A DNA stretch of 64,000 nt from Natrinema salinisoli (GTDB lineage Archaea; Halobacteriota; Halobacteria; Halobacteriales; Natrialbaceae), in contig NZ_CP084469.1 of NCBI RefSeq assembly GCF_020405205.1, positions 1,240,001 to 1,304,000 on the forward strand, read 5' to 3'. Of the stretch, positions 9,291 through 18,088 are shown piece by piece (the stretch's first letter is position 1; every line of letters begins with the position of its first letter). Both the position numbers and the translations under genes were made by a program. Below the pieces are notes generated by a model that saw only the letters and a list, made by a program, of their open reading frames with translations, did not search any database and was not told where the DNA came from.

Positions 9291-9350
9291 ACCACTCGTT
9301 TTCGACGCATCGCCGTAACCCTTTGCGCTCGAGTGGCGTATCTCCGCGAT

Positions 9351-9364
9351 GCAAACGCATTTGC
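9351..9364. promoter_or_regulatory. Palindrome in divergent promoter region
   Basis: GCAAACGCATTTGC has perfect 5-bp arms (GCAAA/TTTGC) around four bases. It lies between the divergent LLM oxidoreductase (start 9290) and enolase-family (start 9393) genes. It could be an operator for either gene; no cognate regulator is adjacent. Confidence 0.3.
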
Positions 9365-9392
9365 GACTCGTTCGATATGTGATACCGTACCG

Positions 9393-10559
9393 ATGGCACC
9401 AACGATCACGCGCATCGAGTCGATCGAGTTCGGCTACGACCTCCCGGAAGTCGGCTACGCCCCGAACGGGTTCAGCATCGTCTACGACCCCGACGCGACG
9501 ACTGAACGGAAACTGTTCGCCCTGCGAGTACACACCGACGAGGGCACCACCGGCGAGTACGTCGGCGGCAACTCCCCCGGCGCCGCCCAGCTCAACATGA
9601 TCGCGGACTACCTGATCGGGAAGAACCCCCTCGAGCGCGAGCGCCACTGGAGCGCCTTCAAGCGCGCGCTGCGCAAGTACGACTGGATGGGGATGGGGCC
9701 GATCGACATCGCGCTCTGGGACTTCGCCGGCAAGTATCGCCGCGCGCCGATCCACGAACTGCTCGGCAGCTACCGCGACTCCTTCCCCGCCTACGCCTCG
9801 ACGTACCAGGGCGACCGGAACGGCGGCCTCGACTCGCCCGATGCGTACGCCGACTTCGCCGAGGACTGTCTCGAGATGGGGTATCAGGGCTTCAAGATCC
9901 ACGACTGGGGCGGCGACTGGACGGACCCCGAGGAGACGGCCGAGGTCGTTCGCGAGGTCGGCCGCCGCGTCGGTGACGAGATGGACCTCATGCTCGACCC
10001 CGCCTGTAACCCGGCCACCTTCGCCGACGCGCTGAAGATCGGGAAGGCCTGCGACGAGGCCGACTTCCTCTGGTACGAGGATCCCTACCGCGACGGCGGC
10101 GTCTCCCAGCACTCCCACCGGAAGCTCCGCGAGATGCTCGACACGCCCATCCTGCAGACGGAGCACGTTCGCGGGCTCGAGCCCCACACGGACTTCGTGG
10201 CGATGGAATCGACCGATTTCGTCCGGGCAGATCCCGAATACGACGGCGGAATCACCGGCGCGATGAAGATCGCCCACATGGCGGAAGGGTTCGGGCTCGA
10301 CGTGGAGTACCACGCGCCGGGGCCGGCCCAACGCCACTGCCTCGCCGCGACGCGCAACAGCAACTACTACGAAGTGGCGCTCGTCCACCCGATCTGTCCG
10401 AACACCCAGCCGCCGGTGTACGCGGACGACTACTCGGACATGCTGGACACCGTCGACGCGGACGGCCGCGTGCAGGTGCCGGACGGACCGGGACTCGGGG
10501 TCGAGTACGACTGGGACGAGATCGAGGCCCGCGAGATCGGGCGGCGAGTGTACGAGTGA
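9393..10559 (+). CDS. Mandelate racemase/enolase-superfamily dehydratase
   Basis: This 388-residue protein has an N-terminal capping domain and a C-terminal barrel of the enolase superfamily. The K-x-H catalytic element is in YQGFKIHDWGGDW. The expected Mg2+ ligands are Asp in LMLDPACN, Glu in WYEDPY and Glu in LQTEHVRG. EYHAPGP supplies a further His at the barrel end. Members abstract a proton alpha to a carboxylate and often dehydrate sugar acids or racemise hydroxy acids. The enoyl-CoA hydratase gene follows after 6 bp, so the two are probably one operon. The start is the ATG at 9393 (MAPTITRIESIEF); the longer frame from 9333 runs over promoter sequence. Confidence 0.9.
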   Translation: MAPTITRIESIEFGYDLPEVGYAPNGFSIVYDPDATTERKLFALRVHTDEGTTGEYVGGNSPGAAQLNMIADYLIGKNPLERERHWSAFKRALRKYDWMGMGPIDIALWDFAGKYRRAPIHELLGSYRDSFPAYASTYQGDRNGGLDSPDAYADFAEDCLEMGYQGFKIHDWGGDWTDPEETAEVVREVGRRVGDEMDLMLDPACNPATFADALKIGKACDEADFLWYEDPYRDGGVSQHSHRKLREMLDTPILQTEHVRGLEPHTDFVAMESTDFVRADPEYDGGITGAMKIAHMAEGFGLDVEYHAPGPAQRHCLAATRNSNYYEVALVHPICPNTQPPVYADDYSDMLDTVDADGRVQVPDGPGLGVEYDWDEIEAREIGRRVYE

Positions 10560-10565
10560 TCGACG

Positions 10566-11348
10566 ATGCCCGAAGACATTCGATACGAGACGGCCGGCGG
10601 TATCGCGACGATAACGATCGATCGACCGGACGTCCACAACGCGTTTCGCCGGGAAACGATCCTCGAGCTCAACGAGGCGCTGCGCGAGGCCGCCGGGGAC
10701 GACGGCGTCTACGTCGTCGTCCTGACCGGCGCAGAGGGCGGCTTCTGTGCGGGGGCTGACGTCACGGAGATGCCCGACTGGAGCGAGGAGATGACCGAAG
10801 AGGAGTACGCGGGCTACCTCTGGGCGGTCCAGAACGTCGTTCGACAGCTCCGCGGCATGGAGAAGCCGTCGATCGCCGCAGTCGGCGGCCCGGCGGTCGG
10901 TGCGGGCTGTGACTTCGCGCTGGCATGTGACCTGCGCGTTATCGGCCCCGACGGGTTCCTCCGCGAGGGGTTCGTCCGCGTCGGCCTCGTCCCCGGCGAC
11001 GGCGGCTCGTGGCTCCTCCCCCGGCTCATCGGCGAGGCGAAGGCCAAGGAGTACCTCCTCACCGGCAACGACATCACGCCGGAGGACGCCGTCGACCTCG
11101 GCCTCGCGGTCGACGTCGCCGACGACCCCGTCGAACGCGCGTCCGAATTGGCAGATGACCTCCTCGAGCTCCCCGCGCTGGCCGTTCGTCGGACCAACGC
11201 GCTCGTCGATCCGGAGCAATCGTTCGAGGAGTACTGCGAGCGAGCGATCGCGTACCAGTGGGAGTGCGTCAACGACCCCGAACACGCGGAAGCGATCGCG
11301 GCGTTCGGTGAGGGCCGCGAACCCGAGTTCGATCGCGACTATTCCTGA
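10566..11348 (+). CDS. Enoyl-CoA hydratase/isomerase family protein
   Basis: The 260-residue crotonase-fold protein has both oxyanion-hole segments, TGAEGGFCAGADV (about 54-66) and VGGPAVGAGCDFALACD (about 101-117). It also has the region EGFVRVGLVPGDGGSWLLPRLIG, where catalytic Glu residues of enoyl-CoA hydratases occur. It probably hydrates or isomerises an enoyl-CoA. It begins 6 bp after the enolase-family dehydratase and converges with the acyl-CoA dehydrogenase. The pairing suggests a 2-enoyl intermediate formed from a hydroxy-acid substrate; that link is inference. Confidence 0.92.
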   Translation: MPEDIRYETAGGIATITIDRPDVHNAFRRETILELNEALREAAGDDGVYVVVLTGAEGGFCAGADVTEMPDWSEEMTEEEYAGYLWAVQNVVRQLRGMEKPSIAAVGGPAVGAGCDFALACDLRVIGPDGFLREGFVRVGLVPGDGGSWLLPRLIGEAKAKEYLLTGNDITPEDAVDLGLAVDVADDPVERASELADDLLELPALAVRRTNALVDPEQSFEEYCERAIAYQWECVNDPEHAEAIAAFGEGREPEFDRDYS

Positions 11349-11354
11349 CTCGCC

Positions 11355-12491
11355 TCAGGCGAGATCCCGCAGTCCCTCCTGTTTCAGGCTCGCCGCGATC
11401 TGATTCTTCTGAACCTCGTCGGTCCCGGCGGCGAGTCGACGCCCCCGCGCGAGCCGGTAGAGGTACTCGAGGGGGTGGCCCCGCTGGTAGCCGTTCGCGC
11501 CGTGGACCTGCAAGGCCTCGCTGACGACGCGCTCGACCATCTCGCTGGCCTGGAGTTTGGCCATCGACGCGTCGCGACGATCAGGAATCCGTCCCCGCTC
11601 GTGAGCCCGCGCCGCCGCCTGATGGGTGAGCGCCCGCGAGGCCTCGAGGTCGGTCGCGGCGTCGGCCAGCTTCCACTCAATCCCCTGAAACTCCCCGATC
11701 GGCTGGTCGAACTGCTCGCGCTGGTCAGCGTAGTCGAGGGCCTTCTCGAGCGCACAACTGGCATAGGTGTTCGCGAGCGTCGCGCTTCCCAGGCGCTCCC
11801 AGTTGAGCGCTCGGAGCTGGTTCCTGAACCCGTCCGGGCCGCGGGTGACGACGTTTTCCTCGGGCACGGTCACGTCCTCCATCACGAAGTGGGTCTGGTG
11901 GTGGCCCGCCATGTTCTCGTAGTGCTGTTGGATCTCGACGCCGTCCCAGTCGAACTCGACGATGACCGAGCCCAGCCCCTCGGGGAACTTCGTCCAGACG
12001 AGTACCGCGCTCGAGTGTTCGACGTTGCTCACCCACGTCTTCTCGCCGTCGAGCACCAGTTTCGAATCCGCCTCCTCGATCCGCGTCCCCATCGACCCGA
12101 CGTCGGAGCCGGCCTCCGGCTCGGAGATGCCGATCGCGATACTGTCCTCGCCGGCGAGGACCGGCGGCAGGTATCGTTCTTTGGCGTCGTCGGTGCCGAA
12201 CAGTTCGATGGCGCGCGGCGCGACGAGCGTCTGATTGTAGAGGAACTCCGCGGTATCGGGACAGACGCGGCCGACGGCCTCGATAGCGAGGATGGCGTCG
12301 AGTTCAGTCATCCCACCGCCGCCGAACTCCTCGTCGAAGTTGACGCCGAGAAAACCCCGATCGGCCAGCAGTCGCACGTTCTCCCACGGCGGTTCGCCGT
12401 CCCAGTCGAACGCCCGCTCGGCGAACTCGCGGTCCGCGATGTCTTCCAGCGACGAGACGAGCAGCTCCTGCTCGGGGCTGAGCGAGATCAT
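11355..12491 (-). CDS. Acyl-CoA dehydrogenase
   Basis: This 378-residue FAD enzyme has the acyl-CoA dehydrogenase layout: an N-terminal helical domain (LSPEQELLVSSLEDIADREF), a middle beta domain (AIGISEPEAGSDVGSMGTR, then GEKTWVSNVEHSSAVLVWTK) and a C-terminal helical domain ending in VHGANGYQRGHPLEYLYRLARG. It oxidises an acyl-CoA to the 2-enoyl-CoA and passes electrons to ETF. The region of the FadE-type catalytic Glu is divergent, so I do not name the base. It is divergent from the CoA-transferase alpha gene and converges with enoyl-CoA hydratase, supporting one acyl-CoA degradation block. Confidence 0.92.
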   Translation of the reverse strand: MISLSPEQELLVSSLEDIADREFAERAFDWDGEPPWENVRLLADRGFLGVNFDEEFGGGGMTELDAILAIEAVGRVCPDTAEFLYNQTLVAPRAIELFGTDDAKERYLPPVLAGEDSIAIGISEPEAGSDVGSMGTRIEEADSKLVLDGEKTWVSNVEHSSAVLVWTKFPEGLGSVIVEFDWDGVEIQQHYENMAGHHQTHFVMEDVTVPEENVVTRGPDGFRNQLRALNWERLGSATLANTYASCALEKALDYADQREQFDQPIGEFQGIEWKLADAATDLEASRALTHQAAARAHERGRIPDRRDASMAKLQASEMVERVVSEALQVHGANGYQRGHPLEYLYRLARGRRLAAGTDEVQKNQIAASLKQEGLRDLA

Positions 12492-12641
12492 GCGTCATGA
12501 TATCGCGGCGTCCGATATCAATGTACGGACCTGGACCCGCTGCCGCGACGGAGCGACTCGCGTGCCGATACCGCCTCGAAGTGCCTCAACACCAATTCTT
12601 ATGTGCGAATTTCGCCATTCATTCCGTAGTTCAGCACAGCT

Positions 12642-13556
12642 ATGAGCAAACTCACGTCCATGCACGACGCCGTCAGCGACGGCGTCTCCGACGGTGATAG
12701 CGTCTATCTCGCGGGGTTCACACACCTCATCCCGTTCGCGGCGGGACACGAGATCATCAGACAGGAGAAACGCGACCTCGAGCTGATCAGGGCCACGCCG
12801 GACCTGGTCTACGATCAGCTGATCGCCGCCGGCTGTGCGCGAAAAGCGACGTTCTCGTGGGCCGGCAACCCGGGCGTGGGGAGTTTGCCGGCGTTCCGCC
12901 GGGCGGCCGAGGACGGGATTCCGACCGAACTCGAACTCGAGGAGTACACGCACTTCGGGCTGATTGCCGCCCTCGACGCGGGCGCGTCCAACTTGCCCTT
13001 CGCCCCGCTGCGGGGATTCATCGGTTCGGACCTGCCCGAGCACAACGACAATATCGCTCGCGTGGAGAGTCCGTTCGACGACGACTACGTCTACGCCGTG
13101 GCTCCGATCGAGCCGGATGTAGCGGTTATCCGGGCCCAGCGGGCCGACGAGTCCGGTAACGCACACCTCTGGGGGATCCAGGGCGAAGTGAAGATCGCCG
13201 GGCTGGCCGCCGACACGGTAATCCTCTCGGTGGAAGAGCTCTGCTCCGAGGAAACGATTCGCAGCGATCCGAACCGGACGGTCATCACGAGCGACGACGT
13301 CGATCACGTCGTCCACGACCCCTACGGATCGCATCCGTCGTACGCGCAGGGCTACTACGGGCGGGACAACGAGGCGTACATCGAGTGGGCCGAGATCGCG
13401 AGCGACGTCGACCGCGTCGAGGCGTGGCTCGACGAGTGGGTCTACGGCGTCGAGAACCGACGGGAGTACGTCGAAAAGCTCGGCGTCGACAGGCTGCTCG
13501 ACCTGCAGCCGGATCGCTCGTACGCGACGCCCGTCGACATGGGGGCGTACCGATGA
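12642..13556 (+). CDS. CoA-transferase, alpha subunit (glutaconate CoA-transferase type)
   Basis: The 304-residue protein matches the alpha subunit of class I CoA-transferases of the GctA type: SVYLAGFTHLIPFAAGHEIIRQEKRDLELIRATPD near the N-terminus, GCARKATFSWAGNPGVGSLPAFRRA in the middle, and the VAVIRAQRADESGNAHLWGIQGE strand. With the beta subunit 97 bp downstream it moves CoA between an acyl-CoA and a free carboxylic acid. A TATA-like TTCTTATGTG stretch around 12595-12604 lies about 40 bp upstream. The acid specificity is unknown. Confidence 0.9.
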   Translation: MSKLTSMHDAVSDGVSDGDSVYLAGFTHLIPFAAGHEIIRQEKRDLELIRATPDLVYDQLIAAGCARKATFSWAGNPGVGSLPAFRRAAEDGIPTELELEEYTHFGLIAALDAGASNLPFAPLRGFIGSDLPEHNDNIARVESPFDDDYVYAVAPIEPDVAVIRAQRADESGNAHLWGIQGEVKIAGLAADTVILSVEELCSEETIRSDPNRTVITSDDVDHVVHDPYGSHPSYAQGYYGRDNEAYIEWAEIASDVDRVEAWLDEWVYGVENRREYVEKLGVDRLLDLQPDRSYATPVDMGAYR

Positions 13557-13641
13557 TCGATCCACCGTGGAGCGGACGAACGACCGCAGTCCGCTCGAGC
13601 GCTCGCGAGAACGGCAGCGCCGACCGATCGAACGAATCCAC

Positions 13642-13646
13642 GGAGG
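13642..13646 (+). promoter_or_regulatory. Shine-Dalgarno site of CoA-transferase beta subunit
   Basis: GGAGG lies 7 bases before the ATG at 13654. It decides that start against the longer open frame from 13567, and fits an internal operon gene translated with a leader. Confidence 0.7.
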
Positions 13647-13653
13647 CAATCCA

Positions 13654-14418
13654 ATGAACTACACGAAGAGCGAACTGATGGTGGTCGCGGCCGCGAGGGA
13701 ACTCGAGAACGACGATTCGGTCCTCGTCGGGATTGGCAAACCGAACCTGGCGTGTAACGTCGCCAAACGAACGCACGCGCCGGATCTGCAGATGGTCTAC
13801 GAGTCGGGGACGATCGGCTCGAACCCGTCGTCGCCGCCGCTCTCGATCGGCGATCCGGTGCTCGCGTCCGGGGCGGTCTCGATCGAACCGATGCGGAACA
13901 ATTTCAATTACCAGCTGCAGGCCGGCCGTCTCGACGTCGGCTTCCTCGGCGGCGCACAGATCGACAAGAACGGCAACATCAACTCGACGGTTATCGGCGA
14001 CTACGACGATCCGGACGTTCGACTGCCGGGCAGCGGCGGGGCCTGCGAGATCGCGTGCCACGTCGGCCGCACGCTGATGATCACGCCGCACTCGGCGCGG
14101 CGGTTCCCCGAGGAGGTGGACTTCATCACGAGTCCGGGCTACGTCGACGGCCGTGAGGGTCGGAAGAAGCTCGGCCTCTCCGGCGGTCCAGAGGCGGTCA
14201 TCACCGACCTCGCCGTCTGCCGATTCGACGAGCGCGGGGAGATGTACGTCGCCGCGCTTCACCCGAACGCGACGCGCGAGGAGGTGCAGGCCGAGACCGG
14301 GTGGGAGATCGAGTTCGCCGACGATCTAGAGACGACGCCGGAGCCGAAAGAAGAGGAACTCAGGCTGATCCGCGAGGATCTCGATCCGGACGAGATGTAC
14401 ACCGACCAGGCCGAGTGA
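13654..14418 (+). CDS. CoA-transferase, beta subunit (glutaconate CoA-transferase type)
   Basis: The 254-residue protein is the beta subunit partner of the upstream gene. Class I beta subunits carry a catalytic Glu that forms a glutamyl-CoA intermediate; here it fits the Glu in MVYESGTIGSNPSSPP (about residues 47-62). VGFLGGAQIDKNGNINSTVIGDYDDP and GSGGACEIACHVGR are typical of the GctB/GctA-like family. The ATG chosen has a GGAGG site. The two subunits should form an alpha2-beta2 or larger cytoplasmic complex that activates an acid for the neighbouring beta-oxidation genes. Confidence 0.9.
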   Translation: MNYTKSELMVVAAARELENDDSVLVGIGKPNLACNVAKRTHAPDLQMVYESGTIGSNPSSPPLSIGDPVLASGAVSIEPMRNNFNYQLQAGRLDVGFLGGAQIDKNGNINSTVIGDYDDPDVRLPGSGGACEIACHVGRTLMITPHSARRFPEEVDFITSPGYVDGREGRKKLGLSGGPEAVITDLAVCRFDERGEMYVAALHPNATREEVQAETGWEIEFADDLETTPEPKEEELRLIREDLDPDEMYTDQAE

Positions 14419-14466
14419 GCGCGAGCTTACGTTTCGCGAGGGAGCGGCGACCCGCTTGGCGTCTCG

Positions 14467-15489
14467 TTACGGGCGAAGCGTGATCTTGATCCCCTCGCGC
14501 TGTCGGGTCGCTTCGAAGGCCTCCTCGTAGTCTTCGAGGGGGAACGACGGGCCGAGCGCCGGCGAGAGGTCGGTATCGGCCGCGATCGCGATCGCGCGTC
14601 GCCAGCTCGAGTCCCGACGCCCGTAGACCGTCGTGATCGAGACGCCGCGCCGAACGAGACGAGTGAGGTCGACGGGCACCGTCTCCGCGCCGTGGAAGAT
14701 GCCGATCTGAACGAGTTCGCCGCCCCGGCGGGTCGAGGACGCGGCGAGCGAGAATGCGTCCGGGTGGCCGGCCGCCTCGATGAAGACGTCGACGTCTTCC
14801 TCGAGTCCGTCTTCGACGTCGTCGGTGACGACCGTCCGGGTCGCGCCGAGTTGTCGGGCGAGCGGGAGCCGGTCCCCGCGGTCCGCGTCGGTCCCGGCGA
14901 CGGTGATCGAACTCGCCCCGCCCGCGACTGCGGCGACGAGCGCGCCGATTCCGACCGGTCCGGGGCCGGTGATCGCGACGCTGTCGCCGGGCTCGAAGCC
15001 GGATCGCTCGATCCCGTGGACGGCGAGTCCGAGGAGCTCGAGGAAGACCCCTTCGTCCGCGCTCAGCGAGCCGATCGGGTACATCGTCTCGCGGGGGACG
15101 ACGGCGTACTCCGCGAGCGCGCCGTCGAGTTCGGTATCGAGCCCGAGGATGCGCCGGTCCGGACAGATCGCGAACGAGCCCGACCGGCAGCACCGACAGT
15201 GGCCGCAGCCGACGATGGGTTCCACCGCGACGCGCTCGCCCGTCGCGACGCCGTCTACGTCGGGCCCGGTCGCATCGACTGTGCCGGCGAACTCGTGACC
15301 GAACAACTGGGGTAACGCGTCGGCGTAGTGGCGTTTGCTTTCGTGCCAGTCGTAGATCAGCGCCTCCGCACCGCCGTCGATCCCGACCGACTCGACGCGA
15401 ATTCGGACCTCCCCAGGTCCCGGTTCGGGGACGGGAACCGACTCGAGGTCCATTCCGGGTTCGGGCGACGTCTTCACGAGCGCAGTCAT
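14467..15489 (-). CDS. Zinc-type alcohol dehydrogenase family protein with altered catalytic-zinc site
   Basis: The 340-residue protein is a medium-chain dehydrogenase of the threonine/sorbitol dehydrogenase type. The His-Glu pair is in QLFGHEFAGTV, the structural-zinc cysteines are in GCGHCRCCRSGSFAICPD, and the Rossmann loop is VAITGPGPVGIGALVAA. The position that normally reads GICGTD, whose Cys binds the catalytic zinc, reads GIDGGAEALIYD. Cys is thus replaced by Asp with a short insertion, which may change or abolish zinc use. The start at 15489 (MTALVKTSPEPG) is the family-like one; the longer frame adds 23 unlikely residues. Confidence 0.88.
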   Translation of the reverse strand: MTALVKTSPEPGMDLESVPVPEPGPGEVRIRVESVGIDGGAEALIYDWHESKRHYADALPQLFGHEFAGTVDATGPDVDGVATGERVAVEPIVGCGHCRCCRSGSFAICPDRRILGLDTELDGALAEYAVVPRETMYPIGSLSADEGVFLELLGLAVHGIERSGFEPGDSVAITGPGPVGIGALVAAVAGGASSITVAGTDADRGDRLPLARQLGATRTVVTDDVEDGLEEDVDVFIEAAGHPDAFSLAASSTRRGGELVQIGIFHGAETVPVDLTRLVRRGVSITTVYGRRDSSWRRAIAIAADTDLSPALGPSFPLEDYEEAFEATRQREGIKITLRP

Positions 15490-15597
15490 TCGGTCCGTCG
15501 CGTTCGATGTCACGTCCGGGGCGACGCGGCCGACGGACATATAGCTCACGCGGAGCACCGTCGATGGAAGAGAATCGGCCCGGTTAGCAGCCGGCCG

Positions 15598-15759
15598 TCA
15601 CAGTCCCGTAACGATAGCGTACGCGGCAGTGAACAGCGCGAACCACAGCAGCGTCCGGAAGAACAGTTTGCTGTAGATGTCCTTCCCGGGCATCAGTTCG
15701 TGGAACCGCCGCTCGGCGTCGAGGAGCTGGCCGACGGGACCCGGTCGTTCGTCACTCAT
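15598..15759 (-). CDS. Small single-pass membrane protein (53 residues), unrecognised
   Basis: An ATG at 15759 opens a 53-residue frame ending in TGA. The first 30 residues are polar and charged (MSDERPGPVGQLLDAERRFHE). The last 20 form one hydrophobic helix (FFRTLLWFALFTAAYAIVTG). Codon use is G/C-ending like the neighbouring genes. It is 18 bp upstream of nothing on its own strand, and the VOC gene ends at 15778 just before it in the same direction, so co-transcription with the VOC gene is likely. I do not recognise the family; a regulatory or accessory membrane peptide is possible. Confidence 0.65.
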   Translation of the reverse strand: MSDERPGPVGQLLDAERRFHELMPGKDIYSKLFFRTLLWFALFTAAYAIVTGL

Positions 15760-15777
15760 ACCAATACTCTCGATCGG

Positions 15778-16152
15778 TCACGCCTCGAGCGTTTCGATGA
15801 GTTCGACGACGTAGCCTTCGGGGTCGGCCACGAACGCGATCCGGACTCCCTTGTCCTCGAGGGTTCGCGGTTCGTCGACGATCTCGCCGTCGTAGCGGTC
15901 GACGAGCTCGTCGACGGTCCCGTCCACGTCGTCGACGCCGACGGCGAGGTGATCGATCCCGGCCGGTTCAGGGTTCCGCTCGGTGTCGTCGTGTTTGAAC
16001 TGGATTTCCGCGTCGCTCTCCCCGCCGATGTACGTGTTCGTCACGCCGTCGAGATCGAACTCGCGGGTGCGCTCGAGTCCGAGCCCGTCGCAGTAAAACG
16101 ACAGTTGTGCCTCGATGTCGTCGACCCAGACGGCCGTGTGCAGAACGTCCAT
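15778..16152 (-). CDS. VOC-superfamily (glyoxalase/dioxygenase fold) protein
   Basis: The 124-residue protein has two beta-alpha-beta-beta-beta modules of the vicinal oxygen chelate fold. VLHTAVWVDDIEAQLSFYCDGLGL supplies the first metal-ligand His, IDHLAVGVDDVDGTVDELVDRY the second, and FVADPEGYVVELIETLE the C-terminal Glu. This ligand set is that of glyoxalase I-like isomerases and lactoylglutathione lyase relatives. The actual reaction cannot be fixed. The ATG at 16152 is chosen because the longer open frame to 16647 lies antisense to the ThDP enzyme. Confidence 0.88.
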   Translation of the reverse strand: MDVLHTAVWVDDIEAQLSFYCDGLGLERTREFDLDGVTNTYIGGESDAEIQFKHDDTERNPEPAGIDHLAVGVDDVDGTVDELVDRYDGEIVDEPRTLEDKGVRIAFVADPEGYVVELIETLEA

Positions 16153-16360
16153 GCTACGTATCACCAATGATCGAGATAAAAACGTACCGTTGCTGCCCGG
16201 GGACTCGAGCGAGCCCGCCGACGGTCGGCGGGCTATCGTTGTGATACGGACCGTGCCGGCGTTCGAGTAACTGCTGCCACGATACGGAACGAGCTGGATC
16301 GCTCGAGTGCGGTCACTTTCTCCTAAAGCTTTACACTGCCACCCGACACACACTCCCTCT

Positions 16361-18004
16361 ATGAAGGTCAATGAGGCGATTATCGACTGTCTAACCGAGA
16401 ACGAGATCGGCACCCTGTTCGGTATTCCCGGCAAGCAGTCGCTGCCGCTGAACGAGTCGATCAGCGAGCGCGACGACATCCGGTTCGTCATGGCTCGCCA
16501 CGAGACCGCCGTCTCCCACCAGGCGTGGGGGTACGCGGAAACGAGCGGCGAAATGGCGGGGACGGTCGTCATCCCCGGGCCTGGCGATATGAACGCGATG
16601 AACGGGCTGAAGAACGCGCTGAACGACTGTACGCCGCTCGTCCACATCGCCGTCGAGACCGAACCGGAGATCCGCGGCGGCGACGGGATTCACGAAACGC
16701 CCCCGGACACCTACGACAACGTCGTCAAGGAGAACATCACCGTCGAGACGCCACAGAGCACCGTCGCGGAACTCCAGCGGGCGATCGACGCCGCACGGAC
16801 CGCCCCGAAAGGTCCCGTACGGGTCGGGATTCCGAAGAACTTCCTCAAGATGGACGTCTCGCTCGCCGAACGGGGCGACGTCGAGCCCCAGTCGTTCAGC
16901 GGCGTTCCCGAGGGGAAAGTCGACGCCGCGGCGGACCTCCTCGCGGACGCGTCGAACCCGATCATCGTCGCCGGCGGCGGCGTTCGAGCGGGCGAGGCGA
17001 GCGACGAACTGAAAGCGGTCGCCGAGCGGCTCGAGGCACCGGTCGTCCTCACGTACAAGGGGAAGGCGGTCTTCCCCGACGATCACGAGCTCGCGGGAGG
17101 CGTGCTCTGTGGCGGCACCGGAACGGCCGTCAAGGAGCTGATCGCGGACGCTGACGCCGCGCTCGGGGTCGGCACCGACTTCGACGCGGTCTCCATGCAC
17201 GGCTGGTCGATCGAGATTCCCGAGGACCTGGTCCACGTCACCCTGGGCGCGGACGACATCGGGACCGGCTACGATCCGGCGGTGGGAATCGTCGCCGACG
17301 CGGCCCGGACGCTCGAGGCACTCGACGACGCGCTGGCGAGCCGATCGATCGCCAGCGGAAACGGCGTCGAGCGCGCTCGCGAAACGCGGGACGCGGTCGA
17401 CGATCGCCTCGAGGAGTTGCGTGCGGTAACGGAGGCCCCGTTGACGTCGGTCAAGGCGCTGGACGCGATCCGAGAGGGGACGCCGCGCGATGCGGTCGTC
17501 GCCGTCGACGCGGGCGGGTTCCGCCTCTGGACGCTACTGATGTTTCCGGCGTACGATCCTCGGGATTACGTCAATCCGGGCTCGTGGGCGACGATGGGAT
17601 CGGGACTGCCCTCCGCGATCGGAGCGAAGCTGGCGAACCCCGACCAGGACGTCGTGGCACTCACCGGTGACGGCGGACTGCTGATGTGTCTCCACGAGCT
17701 GCACACGCTGGCCGACGAGGAGATCGACGTGACGGTCGTCGTTCTCAACAACAGCGACTACGCGATCATCAGCGAGGAGGCCGGCCGGAGCTACCGGATG
17801 GACGAAGGCGAGTACGGCTGGGACGAGACGCCGGTATCGTACACGACCGTCGCCGAGGGGCTCGGCCTCGACGTCGAACGAGCGGAAACGCCCGACGAAG
17901 TCGAAGCGACCGTCGCCGATGCGATCGCGAGCGACGGGCCGACCCTCGTGGAGATCCCGACCGACCCCTACGAACCGCAGTCAGGCGTCTGGATGAACGA
18001 GTGA
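16361..18004 (+). CDS. Thiamine-diphosphate-dependent enzyme (acetolactate synthase/benzoylformate decarboxylase-like)
   Basis: This 547-residue protein has the three-domain layout of ThDP decarboxylases and synthases. The N-terminal Pyr domain includes the catalytic Glu in VMARHETAVSHQAWGYAE (about residue 47). A central domain follows (PIIVAGGGVRAGEASDELKAVAERL). The C-terminal PP domain has the GDG...N motif in VVALTGDGGLLMCLHELHTL and LNNSDYAII. Family members act on 2-keto acids. The start at 16361 (MKVNEAIIDCLTENEIGTLFGIPG) is canonical; the longer frame includes promoter sequence with a TCCTAAAGCTTTAC stretch. It is probably part of the organic-acid catabolic block. Confidence 0.92.
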   Translation: MKVNEAIIDCLTENEIGTLFGIPGKQSLPLNESISERDDIRFVMARHETAVSHQAWGYAETSGEMAGTVVIPGPGDMNAMNGLKNALNDCTPLVHIAVETEPEIRGGDGIHETPPDTYDNVVKENITVETPQSTVAELQRAIDAARTAPKGPVRVGIPKNFLKMDVSLAERGDVEPQSFSGVPEGKVDAAADLLADASNPIIVAGGGVRAGEASDELKAVAERLEAPVVLTYKGKAVFPDDHELAGGVLCGGTGTAVKELIADADAALGVGTDFDAVSMHGWSIEIPEDLVHVTLGADDIGTGYDPAVGIVADAARTLEALDDALASRSIASGNGVERARETRDAVDDRLEELRAVTEAPLTSVKALDAIREGTPRDAVVAVDAGGFRLWTLLMFPAYDPRDYVNPGSWATMGSGLPSAIGAKLANPDQDVVALTGDGGLLMCLHELHTLADEEIDVTVVVLNNSDYAIISEEAGRSYRMDEGEYGWDETPVSYTTVAEGLGLDVERAETPDEVEATVADAIASDGPTLVEIPTDPYEPQSGVWMNE

Positions 18005-18088
18005 GTCTCCCCTCCGAAGCGGAGTGGGATTCGGCACGAACTCCCTACCCGGCGAGTAGTCGATAGCAGAATCGAACTGCCGTGTCGG

